Assembly (NCBI RefSeq): GCF_000260115.1
Contig: NZ_JH651380.1
Coordinates: forward strand, 494,213-558,212
Reading direction: 5' to 3'
Source of the DNA: Galbibacter orientalis DSM 19592
GTDB lineage: Bacteria; Bacteroidota; Bacteroidia; Flavobacteriales; Flavobacteriaceae
DNA: 64,000 nt
The notes under the pieces were generated by a model that was not told the DNA's origin, searched no databases, and saw only the letters and a list, made by a program, of their open reading frames with translations. Positions 1 through 9,326 of the stretch are shown here, piece by piece. Each line of letters opens with the position of its first letter. Position 1 is the first letter of the stretch. The translations under genes were made by a program, and so were the position numbers.

Positions 1-825
1 GCTTTTTTATACATGCTCTTTGTAGTCATTATTCCAAAGAGTCCACGCTGGTTAATTTCTAAATCTAAAAAAATAGAGGCGGCCAAAGTATTGGATATTA
101 TTGGCAGTGATGTAAGTGTTGACCAATTGTGGTTAGAGGTTAATTCTGGGAATAAGAGGAAGAATACGGGAGAGTCGATATTTATGAAAAAATATGGACT
201 TCCACTAATGTTGGCATTTCTAATAGCATTTTTTAATCAAATGTCTGGAATCAATGCTTTTCTATATTACGCTCCCCGCATATTTGAAATAGCCGGATTA
301 GAACAGGATGCCTCTTTGTTGAGTAGTATAGGTGTTGGGGTAATCAATTTGCTTTTTACCTTAATAGGTGTTTTTTTAATAGATAGAGTCGGAAGGAAAC
401 AATTGATGCTGGTTGGTTCTGTAGGCTATATTATATCGCTCCTATTGGTTGCCTTTGCATTTTTCTTTAATTGGGGAGGGATTTGGGTACCAATATTCCT
501 GTTTTTATTTATAGCATCTCATGCTGTGGGACAGGGAGCCGTGATATGGGTTTTTATATCTGAAATTTTCCCTAACCATTTAAGGGCTTCTGGTCAGGCT
601 TTCGGATCTTCCGTGCATTGGGTTTTGGCCGCCATTGTGCCTTCTATTGTCCCCGTATTGTTTACATCTATTGGAGCTGGATATGTATTCTTATTTTTTG
701 CCTTTATGATGTTCCTACAACTTCTTTTTGTTATATATATGATGCCTGAGACTAAAGGCAAGACACTTGAAGAGTTAAGTGGGGAACTTTCCTTAAAAAC
801 TAAATTAAAATCTAATCGGATATGA
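1..825 (+). CDS. MFS sugar porter, C-terminal part (5' end outside window)
   Basis: Inner-membrane sugar:proton symporter of the MFS sugar-porter family, probably importing fructose or sucrose released by the next gene. The frame is open from base 1, so the true start lies upstream; the first in-window Met is at base 13. Visible are about seven hydrophobic segments, the sugar-porter motif FLIDRVGRKQL after the middle loop, and the family C-terminal signature PETKGKTLEEL. The stop overlaps the ATG of the GH32 gene by four bases (ATGA), which indicates translational coupling. Substrate is inferred from the fructan operon, not from the protein itself. Confidence 0.9.
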   Translation, partial: AFLYMLFVVIIPKSPRWLISKSKKIEAAKVLDIIGSDVSVDQLWLEVNSGNKRKNTGESIFMKKYGLPLMLAFLIAFFNQMSGINAFLYYAPRIFEIAGLEQDASLLSSIGVGVINLLFTLIGVFLIDRVGRKQLMLVGSVGYIISLLLVAFAFFFNWGGIWVPIFLFLFIASHAVGQGAVIWVFISEIFPNHLRASGQAFGSSVHWVLAAIVPSIVPVLFTSIGAGYVFLFFAFMMFLQLLFVIYMMPETKGKTLEELSGELSLKTKLKSNRI

Positions 826-2408
826 AAACTAAAATGCTAACCATTACATTGTATACTTGTTTGGTTATTTTACTGATTGCTTGTCAAAACGGACAAACAA
901 AAACTGAAACTAAATTTGAGACTTCTTCCATAATGAAGGATACGGACTACCGTCCAAACCTACATTTTACACCTGAAAAAAACTGGATGAATGACCCAAA
1001 TGGTATGTTCTATCTCAACGGTGTCTATCATTTGTTTTATCAGCACTATCCTGAAGGAAATACATGGGGACCTATGCATTGGGGGCATGCCACTTCCAAA
1101 GACATGATTGCTTGGAACTATGAGTCCATAGCCCTGTATCCAGATGAGAAAGGTTATATATTTTCAGGGAATTCGGTTGTTGATAAAAATAATACTTCCG
1201 GCTTTGGGGATGGCACTGAGACACCTATTGTGGCCTTGTTTACCTACCACGATCCTAAAGGCGAAAAAGATGGAAGAGACGATTACCAAACCCAAGGATT
1301 GGCCTATAGTCTTGATAAGGGAAAAACATGGACTAAATACAAAAACAACCCTGTTATAAAAAACCCGGGGATAAAGGATTTTCGAGACCCAAATATAATT
1401 TGGAATGAGGCTCATAAACAGTGGGTTTTGGTTTTGGCTACTTATGAAAAAACAATGTTTTTCACTTCCAAAAACTTAATTGATTGGAACCATGTTTCAG
1501 ATTTTGGTGAAGGAATTGGAGCCCATGGCGGAGTATGGGAATGTCCCGATTTCATAAAAATGAAAGTAGCTGGCACTGATGATGAAAAATGGGTGCTTAT
1601 CCAAAGCTTAAATCCCGGTGCATATAACGGGGGGTCAGGAACGCAATATTTTGTGGGCGATTTTGATGGGGTCAAGTTTACCCCTGAGCCTTATGTAAAC
1701 TCTCTAGGGGAGAAACATGATTTTTGGATTGATTTCGGAAAGGACAATTATGCCGGTGTTACCTGGCATAATGCCCCGAACGGCAGAACTCTTTTTATAG
1801 GTTGGATGTCTAATTGGGAGTATGCCAATGTCGTTCCAACAGAAACATGGAGAAGTACTTCGACCATAGCTAGGGAGCTAAAATTAAAAAAACTTGATGG
1901 AAAATACAGGATTTTTTCTTCGCCCGTAAAGGAGTTGCAAAACTATATTGAAAAAAGTATATCAAAAGAAGCTATTGAAGTGTCAAATAGTGAAGTCATA
2001 CTTACCAAAAATGAAATTTCCTTATCCAAAACAGAAGTGTCTTTTGAGATCCCTACCTTGAAAAATAACGACTATAAATTTTTACTTACCAATGCTATTG
2101 GGGATAGTTTGACTTTTGGATACGACCACTCCCAGAAACAATTCTATATCGACAGGTCGAAATCGGGGAGGGTTAATTTCAATGAACAATTTGCAGAAAA
2201 AACTTCAATAGCCCCCAGAATTTCTAATGAAGAGAAATTAAAAGTAACTCTTCTACTGGATAAAACCTCCATAGAATTGTTCTTTGATGATGGGGCATCC
2301 GTTATGACAGAAATATTTTTTCCCAAAAATCCCTTTCAAGAATTCAAAGCATTGTCCAACCAATCGTTTTACATAAATAATTTAAATGCACGCGAACTAA
2401 AACTTTAA
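822..2408 (+). CDS. GH32 fructan hydrolase (levanase/inulinase type), lipoprotein
   Basis: Glycoside hydrolase family 32 enzyme that releases fructose from beta-fructans or sucrose. It has a signal peptide with lipobox LIAC (Cys21), so it should be lipid-anchored outside the inner membrane. The three GH32 catalytic motifs are present: WMNDPNG with nucleophile Asp58, RDP with Asp189, and WECPDF with acid/base Glu240. The N-terminal part (about 45-350) is the five-bladed propeller and the rest the C-terminal beta-sandwich; 528 aa is the normal length. It lies between the sugar porter and SusC/SusD, typical of a fructan PUL. Whether it cuts levan, inulin or sucrose cannot be read from the sequence. 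Confidence 0.95.
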   Translation: MKTKMLTITLYTCLVILLIACQNGQTKTETKFETSSIMKDTDYRPNLHFTPEKNWMNDPNGMFYLNGVYHLFYQHYPEGNTWGPMHWGHATSKDMIAWNYESIALYPDEKGYIFSGNSVVDKNNTSGFGDGTETPIVALFTYHDPKGEKDGRDDYQTQGLAYSLDKGKTWTKYKNNPVIKNPGIKDFRDPNIIWNEAHKQWVLVLATYEKTMFFTSKNLIDWNHVSDFGEGIGAHGGVWECPDFIKMKVAGTDDEKWVLIQSLNPGAYNGGSGTQYFVGDFDGVKFTPEPYVNSLGEKHDFWIDFGKDNYAGVTWHNAPNGRTLFIGWMSNWEYANVVPTETWRSTSTIARELKLKKLDGKYRIFSSPVKELQNYIEKSISKEAIEVSNSEVILTKNEISLSKTEVSFEIPTLKNNDYKFLLTNAIGDSLTFGYDHSQKQFYIDRSKSGRVNFNEQFAEKTSIAPRISNEEKLKVTLLLDKTSIELFFDDGASVMTEIFFPKNPFQEFKALSNQSFYINNLNARELKL

Positions 2409-2419
2409 AACTCAAACTT

Positions 2420-5400
2420 ATGAAACATTACGGAGTATTGTTCTTCTGTTTGTTGATATCTATGTCGATTTGGAGTCAACAAATGGAAGTAAGGGGTACT
2501 ATTACCTCTGAAGAAGACCAAATGCCTTTGCCTGGGGTTACGGTGATTGTTAAAGGCACAGAAAAGGGAACTGTAACGGACTTTGATGGAAACTATAGTC
2601 TCTCTAATGTAAATACAGAGGCTACATTAGTAATGAGCTATATAGGATTTTCTACTGTCGAAATACCCATCAATGGCAGTAATGCCATCGATATTGCTAT
2701 GAAAATTGACGCCCAACAACTGGATGAAGTAGTACTGACTGGATATACAACACAGAAAAAAGCAGATATTACTGGAGCAGTTTCTGTGGTTGATATCGAT
2801 GAGATGAGCAAACAACCACAAGCCAATCCGATACAGGCTATGCAGGGCAGGGTAGCAGGAGTGAAAATAACTTCTGATGGATCTCCAAGTGGTGGAAATA
2901 CCAGAGTATTAATCAGGGGTGTAGGTACCCTAAACAATTTAGATCCTTTATACATCATTGATGGGATACCTACCAAATCTGGGATGCAGGAACTTAACCC
3001 CAACGATATAGCGTCCATTCAGGTGCTAAAAGATGCGGCTTCGGCAAGTATTTATGGTTCACGTGCATCCAACGGCGTTATTGTAATTACCACCAAAACA
3101 GGTAAGCATGGAAAAATGAGGGTGAATTTTCAAAATTATACATCCTTTTCCCAATATGCCAATAGACAGGATGTGTTGGATGTAGATCAATATGGACAGG
3201 TACTGTGGCAGGCCATGATTAATGACGGAATAGATCCCAATACCAATAATTTGAGCTATCAATTTGATTGGAGTGAAAACGGAGGAAATCCAGTTCTAAA
3301 TAATATTATGGTTCCAGAATATTTGGACGGAGAAAAAACTTTAAAGTCAGCCAATACGGACTGGTACGATGAAATATCTAGACTTGGTATCGCCCAGTCT
3401 TATAATTTGTCGGTATCCAATGGATCTGAAAAAGGGAATTATCTGTTATCGCTGGGCTATTACGATAATGAAGGGATTATTAAAGAGACCAACTTCAATA
3501 GGATTTCAGCAAGGATGAACAGCTCTTATAAACTTCTTAATGGTAAACTGACTATTGGAGAGAATTTCACTATCAATAGAACCGAAGAAGTATCAGACCC
3601 TGGGGTATTGGATCCAGCATTGAGAGCCTTGCCAATTATACCCGTTAGAACAATTGACGGAAAAGGCTGGGGAGGACCTGTAGGAGGGATGAACGATCGT
3701 CAGAATCCCGTGCGGTTGCTGGAATACAATAAGGATAATGGGTATGAATTTCAACGAATTTTTGGAAATGTTTATATTGATGTAGAGCCTATTGAAAATT
3801 TGCATGTAAAGACAAACTTGGGGATTGACCAGGGGGATTTTTATAAAAGAACCTTACAAAGAAGTTATGTTTCCGGATATTTAAGGAATGATCAAAATGC
3901 GGTAACCATTGATCAAAATAAAACCGATAAAATTACCTGGAGTAATACGGCTACTTACGACCTAACTCTTGATAAGCATCAGTTTAATGTACTGGTAGGT
4001 ACCGAATTGTACAGGGAGAAATTTGAAAGCACCTATTTGCGTAGGGAAGATTTTCTGTTAGAAACACCCGAATACATGTATCCTGATGCCGGAACTGGAG
4101 AATCTTTTACTGGTGGTAGTGCTACAGGTTATAGCTTGGTTTCATTTTTTGGTAAACTAGCTTACGATTTTGATGCCCGTTATTTGTTTTCAGCAACCAT
4201 AAGAAGGGACGGTTCTTCTCGATTTGGCGCCAATAACCGCTTTGGGACATTTCCAGCTTTTTCTGCCGGATGGCGTATCAGTAACGAAAGTTTTATGAAA
4301 AACTCATCCTTGATATCCGATCTTAAATTACGATTGGGGTGGGGACAGACTGGAAATCAAGAAATAGATAACAACGCTATTTATTCCCTATACATAGCCG
4401 ATTATGCAGGAGGGAATCCTACTTGGGAAACATCATATGGTACAGCTTATGATCTCGCAGGTGCTGGAAGTGGCTTATTGCCATCTGGTTTTAGGGCGAT
4501 ACAAATAGGGAATGACGATCTAAAATGGGAAACAACAACACAAACCAATGTAGGACTGGACTTTGGATTCTTTGAGCAACGTTTGAGTGGTTCGCTAGAT
4601 TTATATTACAAAGAAACCGAAGACATCTTAGTTTTGCCACCCTATTTAGGGGCAATCGGAGAAGGGGGCAATCGTTGGGTAAATGGTGCTTCCATGGAGA
4701 ACAAAGGAATAGAGCTTGCGCTGTTGTATCGGGGAGGAAATACGGATGGATTGACCTATGAACTATCTGGGAACTTTGCCTTGAATAGAAACAAGATTAC
4801 CTATCTACCAATAGCGGTTCAAAACAATTATGGTGGGAACGGTACGGACGACAATATCCTTGGACGAGCTATAAATTCAATGTATGGTTATGTAACTGAT
4901 GGGCTTTTCAAAACAGAAGAAGAACTCCAAAATTCTGCCGAACAACAAGGAAAAGGCTTAGGCAGAATTCGATATAAGGATTTAAATTCAGATGGAGTCA
5001 TCGACGATCAAGATCGTGATTGGATAGGAAATCCAAACCCGAGTTTTACCTATGGATTGAATTTGAGTTTTGGGTATAAACAATTTGATTTGAACTTGTT
5101 TTTTGACGGAGTTGGCGATGTGGATGTCATTAACTCAAGAAAATACCAAACCGATTTTTGGAGTGTAGACGATGTAGGATCCAATAAGGGAACTAGACTC
5201 CTTAATGCTTGGTCACCAAACAATCCAGATTCCGATATACCTGCACTCACTACCATTGACAACAATGCAGAATCTAGATTTTCAACCTATTATATTGAAC
5301 CCGGAGATTATTTTAAACTTCGAAATTTACAGATTGGATATACGCTCCCTCAAAATACCATTGAGCGTATAGGGGTAAGTAAAATAAGGTTTTATACTGG

Positions 5401-5518
5401 TGGACAAAATCTTTTTACCATAAATAGTAAAAAGTTCACTGGAATAGATCCTGAAAATCCAGCCTTTGGATATCCATTGCCGTTTACAGTAACCATAGGA
5501 ATGAATCTTACTTTTTAA
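2420..5518 (+). CDS. SusC-family TonB-dependent outer-membrane transporter
   Basis: Outer-membrane oligosaccharide importer of the SusC/RagA family, 1032 aa. In order: signal peptide (1-19), a CarboxypepD_reg-like domain (about 22-105), the plug domain (about 110-225, containing the typical QAMQGRVAGVKI and ASIYGSRASNGVIVITTK stretches), then the 22-strand barrel ending in aromatic Phe (NLTF). It starts 11 bases after the GH32 stop and is followed 15 bases later by SusD, so the four genes form one operon. It should import fructan oligosaccharides using TonB energy. Confidence 0.96.
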   Translation: MKHYGVLFFCLLISMSIWSQQMEVRGTITSEEDQMPLPGVTVIVKGTEKGTVTDFDGNYSLSNVNTEATLVMSYIGFSTVEIPINGSNAIDIAMKIDAQQLDEVVLTGYTTQKKADITGAVSVVDIDEMSKQPQANPIQAMQGRVAGVKITSDGSPSGGNTRVLIRGVGTLNNLDPLYIIDGIPTKSGMQELNPNDIASIQVLKDAASASIYGSRASNGVIVITTKTGKHGKMRVNFQNYTSFSQYANRQDVLDVDQYGQVLWQAMINDGIDPNTNNLSYQFDWSENGGNPVLNNIMVPEYLDGEKTLKSANTDWYDEISRLGIAQSYNLSVSNGSEKGNYLLSLGYYDNEGIIKETNFNRISARMNSSYKLLNGKLTIGENFTINRTEEVSDPGVLDPALRALPIIPVRTIDGKGWGGPVGGMNDRQNPVRLLEYNKDNGYEFQRIFGNVYIDVEPIENLHVKTNLGIDQGDFYKRTLQRSYVSGYLRNDQNAVTIDQNKTDKITWSNTATYDLTLDKHQFNVLVGTELYREKFESTYLRREDFLLETPEYMYPDAGTGESFTGGSATGYSLVSFFGKLAYDFDARYLFSATIRRDGSSRFGANNRFGTFPAFSAGWRISNESFMKNSSLISDLKLRLGWGQTGNQEIDNNAIYSLYIADYAGGNPTWETSYGTAYDLAGAGSGLLPSGFRAIQIGNDDLKWETTTQTNVGLDFGFFEQRLSGSLDLYYKETEDILVLPPYLGAIGEGGNRWVNGASMENKGIELALLYRGGNTDGLTYELSGNFALNRNKITYLPIAVQNNYGGNGTDDNILGRAINSMYGYVTDGLFKTEEELQNSAEQQGKGLGRIRYKDLNSDGVIDDQDRDWIGNPNPSFTYGLNLSFGYKQFDLNLFFDGVGDVDVINSRKYQTDFWSVDDVGSNKGTRLLNAWSPNNPDSDIPALTTIDNNAESRFSTYYIEPGDYFKLRNLQIGYTLPQNTIERIGVSKIRFYTGGQNLFTINSKKFTGIDPENPAFGYPLPFTVTIGMNLTF

Positions 5519-5533
5519 AAAAATATAAACATT

Positions 5534-7231
5534 ATGAAAATAACATATTTTACTATTTTAGGTATAATGACTTTGGTTTTGGTTTCTTCTTGTTCAGACT
5601 ATTTGGAGAATACCCCAAATGCAGTCTTAGAAGAGAATGAATTGATAAACCCCGATAATATTGATGGATTCGTAACTGCTGCTTATGCAGCCTTGGGAAA
5701 TGATCATTACGACAGTCCTTTCAGTCTATGGCCATATGGAAATGTGCGTTCCGACGATGCCTATAAAGGAGGAAGCGGGCCCAATGATATTCAGGTTTTC
5801 CACTTTTTTGAAGTATCCAATAATATTCGAACAGATTTTGGAGAACTAGACAAATTTTGGTACAACTCATACATCGCTATTTCTCGTGTCAATAAAGCTT
5901 TAAATGCACTTGATCAGATTAATGAAAGTGAATATCCATTAAAGGATACCCGGATTGCCGAAATGCATTTTTTGAGAGGACATTTTTATTTCATGTTGAA
6001 GGAAATGTTTAAATACGTACCATATATAACAGAAGAGGTTTCTATTGAAGAATATGGAAATATATCAAACCGAGCCCTCACTAATGATGCATTATGGGAA
6101 GCCATAGCCCAAGATTTTGAGAGTGCGGCGACAAACTTACCTGCAACCCAAGATCAGGTAGGAAGGGTAAATAGTACTGCAGCATATGCTTATTTGGCAA
6201 AAGTGAGATTGTACCAAGCTTATGAACAGGATGAGAATAACAATGTGGTTAGCATCAATCAGGATAAATTGCAAAAAGTTGTTCAGGCTACCGACAAGGT
6301 TATTGGAAAACATCAATTGGAAGATGACTATGGTTTTAATTTTCTCCCTGGCAGTTATGAAAATGGTATTGAATCTGTGTTTTCTATTCAATTTTCAAAT
6401 GACGATAATACACTTCATGGACGTTTAAATTACTCTGATGTACTATCCACGCCCCAAGGACTCGGCTGTTGTGATTTTCAAAAACCAAGTCAGAATTTAG
6501 TGAATGCATTTAAGACCAATTCAAATGGGCTTCCCATGCTCGACAATTTTAATGATTCGGATTTGAATTATAATGACCTGAATGCAAACACAGTGGATCC
6601 ACGACTATATCATACGGTAGCAATTCCTGGGTTGCCGTATAAATATAATGATTCTTATATTTATCAAGAGAGTTGGAACAGGAGCCCAAGCACTTACGGA
6701 TTTTATGCCTCTTTAAAAGAAAATGTAGCTCCGGATTGTGATTGTTTTGTGAACATCGATCCGTTTTATGGCAATTCTAAGAATAGAATTCAAATCCGTT
6801 ATGCAGATGTGCTCTTGATGCGAGCCGAAGCACTTATTGAGCTAGGTAGGCATAAGGAGGCTTTGCCGATCGTGAACCAGATTCGGCAAAGAGCCGGACA
6901 AAGTACTACTTTGATTGACAGTTATGTTACCAATACACAAGTAGCGTTATATGAAGATGGAGTGAACTGTAATTGGACACAGGACTTTGCCAGAAAGGCA
7001 ATGCGTTTTGAGAGAAGATTGGAATTTGCTATGGAAGGAAACCGTTTCTTTGATCTCGTAAGGTGGGGGATAGCCGATGAAGTTCTTAATACATACTATC
7101 AAATTGAAAAATCAAAGAGAGGGTATTACGAAGAGGCACATTTTGACTCCAATTTGGAAGAGTATTGCCCAATTCCATTAGCACAGATTAACTTTAGTAG
7201 GAATGTATACAAACAAAACACTGGATACTAA
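5534..7231 (+). CDS. SusD/RagB-family surface glycan-binding lipoprotein
   Basis: Surface lipoprotein that caps the SusC barrel and binds the glycan. The signal peptide ends in SSC with lipidated Cys20. The N-terminal SusD-like TPR region and the C-terminal signature (RRLEFAMEGNRFFDLVRWG, where the family has E-(A/G)xR-x-DLxR) are both seen. At 565 aa it is of normal length. It is paired with the upstream SusC as in nearly all Bacteroidota PULs. Confidence 0.95.
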   Translation: MKITYFTILGIMTLVLVSSCSDYLENTPNAVLEENELINPDNIDGFVTAAYAALGNDHYDSPFSLWPYGNVRSDDAYKGGSGPNDIQVFHFFEVSNNIRTDFGELDKFWYNSYIAISRVNKALNALDQINESEYPLKDTRIAEMHFLRGHFYFMLKEMFKYVPYITEEVSIEEYGNISNRALTNDALWEAIAQDFESAATNLPATQDQVGRVNSTAAYAYLAKVRLYQAYEQDENNNVVSINQDKLQKVVQATDKVIGKHQLEDDYGFNFLPGSYENGIESVFSIQFSNDDNTLHGRLNYSDVLSTPQGLGCCDFQKPSQNLVNAFKTNSNGLPMLDNFNDSDLNYNDLNANTVDPRLYHTVAIPGLPYKYNDSYIYQESWNRSPSTYGFYASLKENVAPDCDCFVNIDPFYGNSKNRIQIRYADVLLMRAEALIELGRHKEALPIVNQIRQRAGQSTTLIDSYVTNTQVALYEDGVNCNWTQDFARKAMRFERRLEFAMEGNRFFDLVRWGIADEVLNTYYQIEKSKRGYYEEAHFDSNLEEYCPIPLAQINFSRNVYKQNTGY

Positions 7232-7311
7232 CATTATTGATGGCTTTATACTGCTACATAGAAAAGTGGAAGATTTTAAAAATCAATATATAAAAATAGA
7301 AATTACTTCAA

Positions 7312-8223
7312 ATGGATAGAAGTTTGAAAATCACATGTTTTGGAGAAGTGTTATGGGATGTATTTCCAGGCAGTGAAAAAGTTGGTGGAGCTCCACTAAA
7401 TGTAGCTTTGAGGCTTCAAAGTTTAGGTGCAGACACTACCATGATCAGTAGTGTAGGTAAAGACGTTCTTGGAGAAAAGATTGTAGCTTATTTAAATTCG
7501 GCAGGGATTAACACTAATAGCATTGTAGTCTCTGCCGAACTCCCCACAGGTATTGTAGACGTAAAGTTGGATAAAAGTGGATCTGCCAGTTATAAAATTA
7601 AACACCCTGCGGCCTGGGACAAAATACCGTTAAGCCCATCCATGCTCGTATCTGTGAAACAGGCAGATGCTTTCATTTATGGGAGTTTAATATGTCGGGA
7701 TACGCAAAGCAGAGCGACCTTAATGCATCTTCTTCCTAAATCCAAGTATAAGGTATTGGATGTTAACTTAAGAAAAGGATATTACAACCAAGAGGTTCTT
7801 TTGGAATTAATAAAAAGTGCCGATTTTATAAAGTTTAATGATGATGAATTGTTTGAAATTGGTACGATGATGGGATCACCTTATAATTCACTAGAACAAA
7901 ATTTGGAATATATAAGATCTCAGATAAAAGCAACCTCTTTTTGTGTAACCAAAGGAAGACACGGGGCGTTATTGTTGTATAAAGGGACATATTATTACAA
8001 TAGTGGTTACAAAATTACCGTAAAAGATACCGTTGGTGCTGGCGATTCTTTTTTGGCATCATTGATTATAAAGTTATTGAAAGAAGAAAATCCGCAACAT
8101 GCTTTAGACTTTGCCTGTGGCATTGGAGCTTTAGTTGCAGCTCAAAGTGGTGCCAATCCTGTTCTAAAAGAAACTCAAGTAAATAATTTTATTTATGGGA
8201 AAGAAGCAATATTGAAAAATTAA
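7312..8223 (+). CDS. PfkB-family fructokinase
   Basis: Cytoplasmic carbohydrate kinase that phosphorylates fructose, completing the fructan operon. The substrate motif GGAPLNVA lies near residue 24 and the PfkB signature DTVGAGDSF at 239-247 holds catalytic Asp245. At 303 aa it is full length. It starts 80 bases after SusD. Its last 84 bases (from 8140) are the left edge of the large direct repeat and recur at 57340-57423 as a gene-less fragment. Fructokinase rather than another PfkB sugar kinase is inferred from the operon. Confidence 0.9.
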   Translation: MDRSLKITCFGEVLWDVFPGSEKVGGAPLNVALRLQSLGADTTMISSVGKDVLGEKIVAYLNSAGINTNSIVVSAELPTGIVDVKLDKSGSASYKIKHPAAWDKIPLSPSMLVSVKQADAFIYGSLICRDTQSRATLMHLLPKSKYKVLDVNLRKGYYNQEVLLELIKSADFIKFNDDELFEIGTMMGSPYNSLEQNLEYIRSQIKATSFCVTKGRHGALLLYKGTYYYNSGYKITVKDTVGAGDSFLASLIIKLLKEENPQHALDFACGIGALVAAQSGANPVLKETQVNNFIYGKEAILKN

Positions 8224-8727
8224 TTTAACTCAAATTACGAGGATGTATAAATAGAGTAAGCTATGGCACTCAGTTTATCATAGTACCATAGATTAGGATG
8301 TACAAAGAGAAATAGTAGGATGATTTTTATAAAATTAAACGCTCAAAGGAGTATTAAGTGAAATCTGAATTTCGGTCTATGTGGTTGCATGAGGAAGAAT
8401 TAAGCAGTACAACCCCAGTAGCCTACCTCCTTGAATTCCTTAACCTTGAGAGCCAAACTAGGCAATGGAAAAAATACATAGCGGCTCAAAAACTGAAAGC
8501 AAAACAAAGCAATCAATTGGAACTGTTTTAAGGATACCTACGTTTTGGAAATTCTATTAGGATTAGGGGTGGAGGAATAATCAGTTAGGAGATTATAAAA
8601 CATCCCTTCGTAAAACTGAACTTTTTCGTTAAGAATTTTAAGAAATAGTAACTGATGTACATCTTAAGATCTGTAAGAAAAAATCATTTTTCTATTTATA
8701 TTGCATCCTGAATTTAAAAAAAGTACC
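8224..8727. other. Intergenic stretch between fructokinase and the H1-like gene
   Basis: About 500 bases, almost unchanged in copy 2 (57424-57927). Apart from the GTG-start ORF at 8358-8531, it is AT-rich DNA with stop codons in all frames. No convincing promoter box could be fixed; a TATATTGC stretch just before the H1-like gene is only a partial match to the Bacteroidota -7 box. Confidence 0.5.
8358..8531 (+). CDS. Small hypothetical protein (57 aa, GTG start), copy 1
   Basis: Short ORF starting with GTG, preceded by a purine-rich AAAGGAG six bases upstream, which is a good ribosome-binding site. The product is charged, with no membrane segment, and ends in QLELF. It is identical in the second repeat copy (57558-57731), so there is no codon-level evidence of selection between copies. 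I do not recognise a family; it could also be the tail of a decayed larger gene. Confidence 0.4.
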   Translation: MKSEFRSMWLHEEELSSTTPVAYLLEFLNLESQTRQWKKYIAAQKLKAKQSNQLELF

Positions 8728-8904
8728 ATGAAAGATTTAATTTCAAAGATCGAAGCCGAATTCGAATCATTTCAAAAAGATGCAAACTCGCAACTAGAAA
8801 GTGGAAATAAAGCAGCTGGAACCAGAGCGCGTAAAGCCTCATTAGAGCTTACGAAGCTTTTTAAAGAGTTTAGAAAAGTATCCGTTGAAGAAGGAAAAAA
8901 ATAG
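8728..8904 (+). CDS. Histone H1-like (Hc1 family) protein, copy 1
   Basis: Small basic protein of 58 aa, rich in Lys and Ala, resembling the Hc1/histone H1-like proteins of Bacteroidota that bind DNA non-specifically. I chose the ATG at 8728 (MKDLISKIEAEF) over the longer TTG-start reading from 8701. Between the two copies only synonymous changes are seen in the coding part. It converges on the YegP-like gene across a shared hairpin terminator. A role in compacting the element DNA is inference. Confidence 0.75.
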   Translation: MKDLISKIEAEFESFQKDANSQLESGNKAAGTRARKASLELTKLFKEFRKVSVEEGKK

Positions 8905-8914
8905 GTAAACAAAA

Positions 8915-8944
8915 AAGGCAGACTAATTGGTGTTAGTCTGCCTT
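8915..8944. terminator. Bidirectional hairpin terminator, copy 1
   Basis: Perfect 12-bp stem AAGGCAGACTAA / TTAGTCTGCCTT with a six-base loop, flanked by A-rich DNA on the left. It sits between the convergent H1-like and YegP-like genes, so it can end both transcripts. It is conserved in the second copy. Confidence 0.8.
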
Positions 8945-8996
8945 ATCATGATCGCTATTATAGTAATAGCAAAAGAGAGCGTTTATGTATTTATAG

Positions 8997-9326
8997 TTAA
9001 GAATTATCTACTATTGCTGCATCAGGTGCATTTGATTTAACAGAAGCGATTCCAGTTTCCATGGCCGAAGTACTCGAATACATCTCACTAGTGCCAATTA
9101 CTTGACCATTACTCGATTTTAAATTAAAAAACGGACTTCCATCTTTGGCGGTATTCCGTTCAAACATTGCATCATCTTGAGCATTTTTCTTTACAGAGTC
9201 GATACCATTCTCACAAGCTGATTTAGTAGTGTACCCTTGACTACTTAAGATGACTTGTCCATTCGTAGCTTTTAGATTAAACCGATATTTATCAGATGTA
9301 TCGGTGTTTATTTCAAATTTTCCCAT
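8997..9326 (-). CDS. YegP-like protein with two DUF1508 repeats, copy 1
   Basis: 109-aa cytoplasmic protein made of two DUF1508 (YegP) repeats, about residues 2-55 and 56-108, each with the pattern F-x-L-K-(A/S)-(T/S)-N-G-Q-V-I. Function of the family is unsettled. The protein is identical in the second copy at 58197-58526. It is the only minus-strand gene of the backbone and faces the H1-like gene across a terminator. Confidence 0.85.
   Translation of the reverse strand: MGKFEINTDTSDKYRFNLKATNGQVILSSQGYTTKSACENGIDSVKKNAQDDAMFERNTAKDGSPFFNLKSSNGQVIGTSEMYSSTSAMETGIASVKSNAPDAAIVDNS

Noticed and set aside
1..8223. The fructan operon as a new system
   Set aside because: Sugar porter, GH32, SusC, SusD and fructokinase form an ordinary fructan utilisation locus; only its link with the repeat is unusual.
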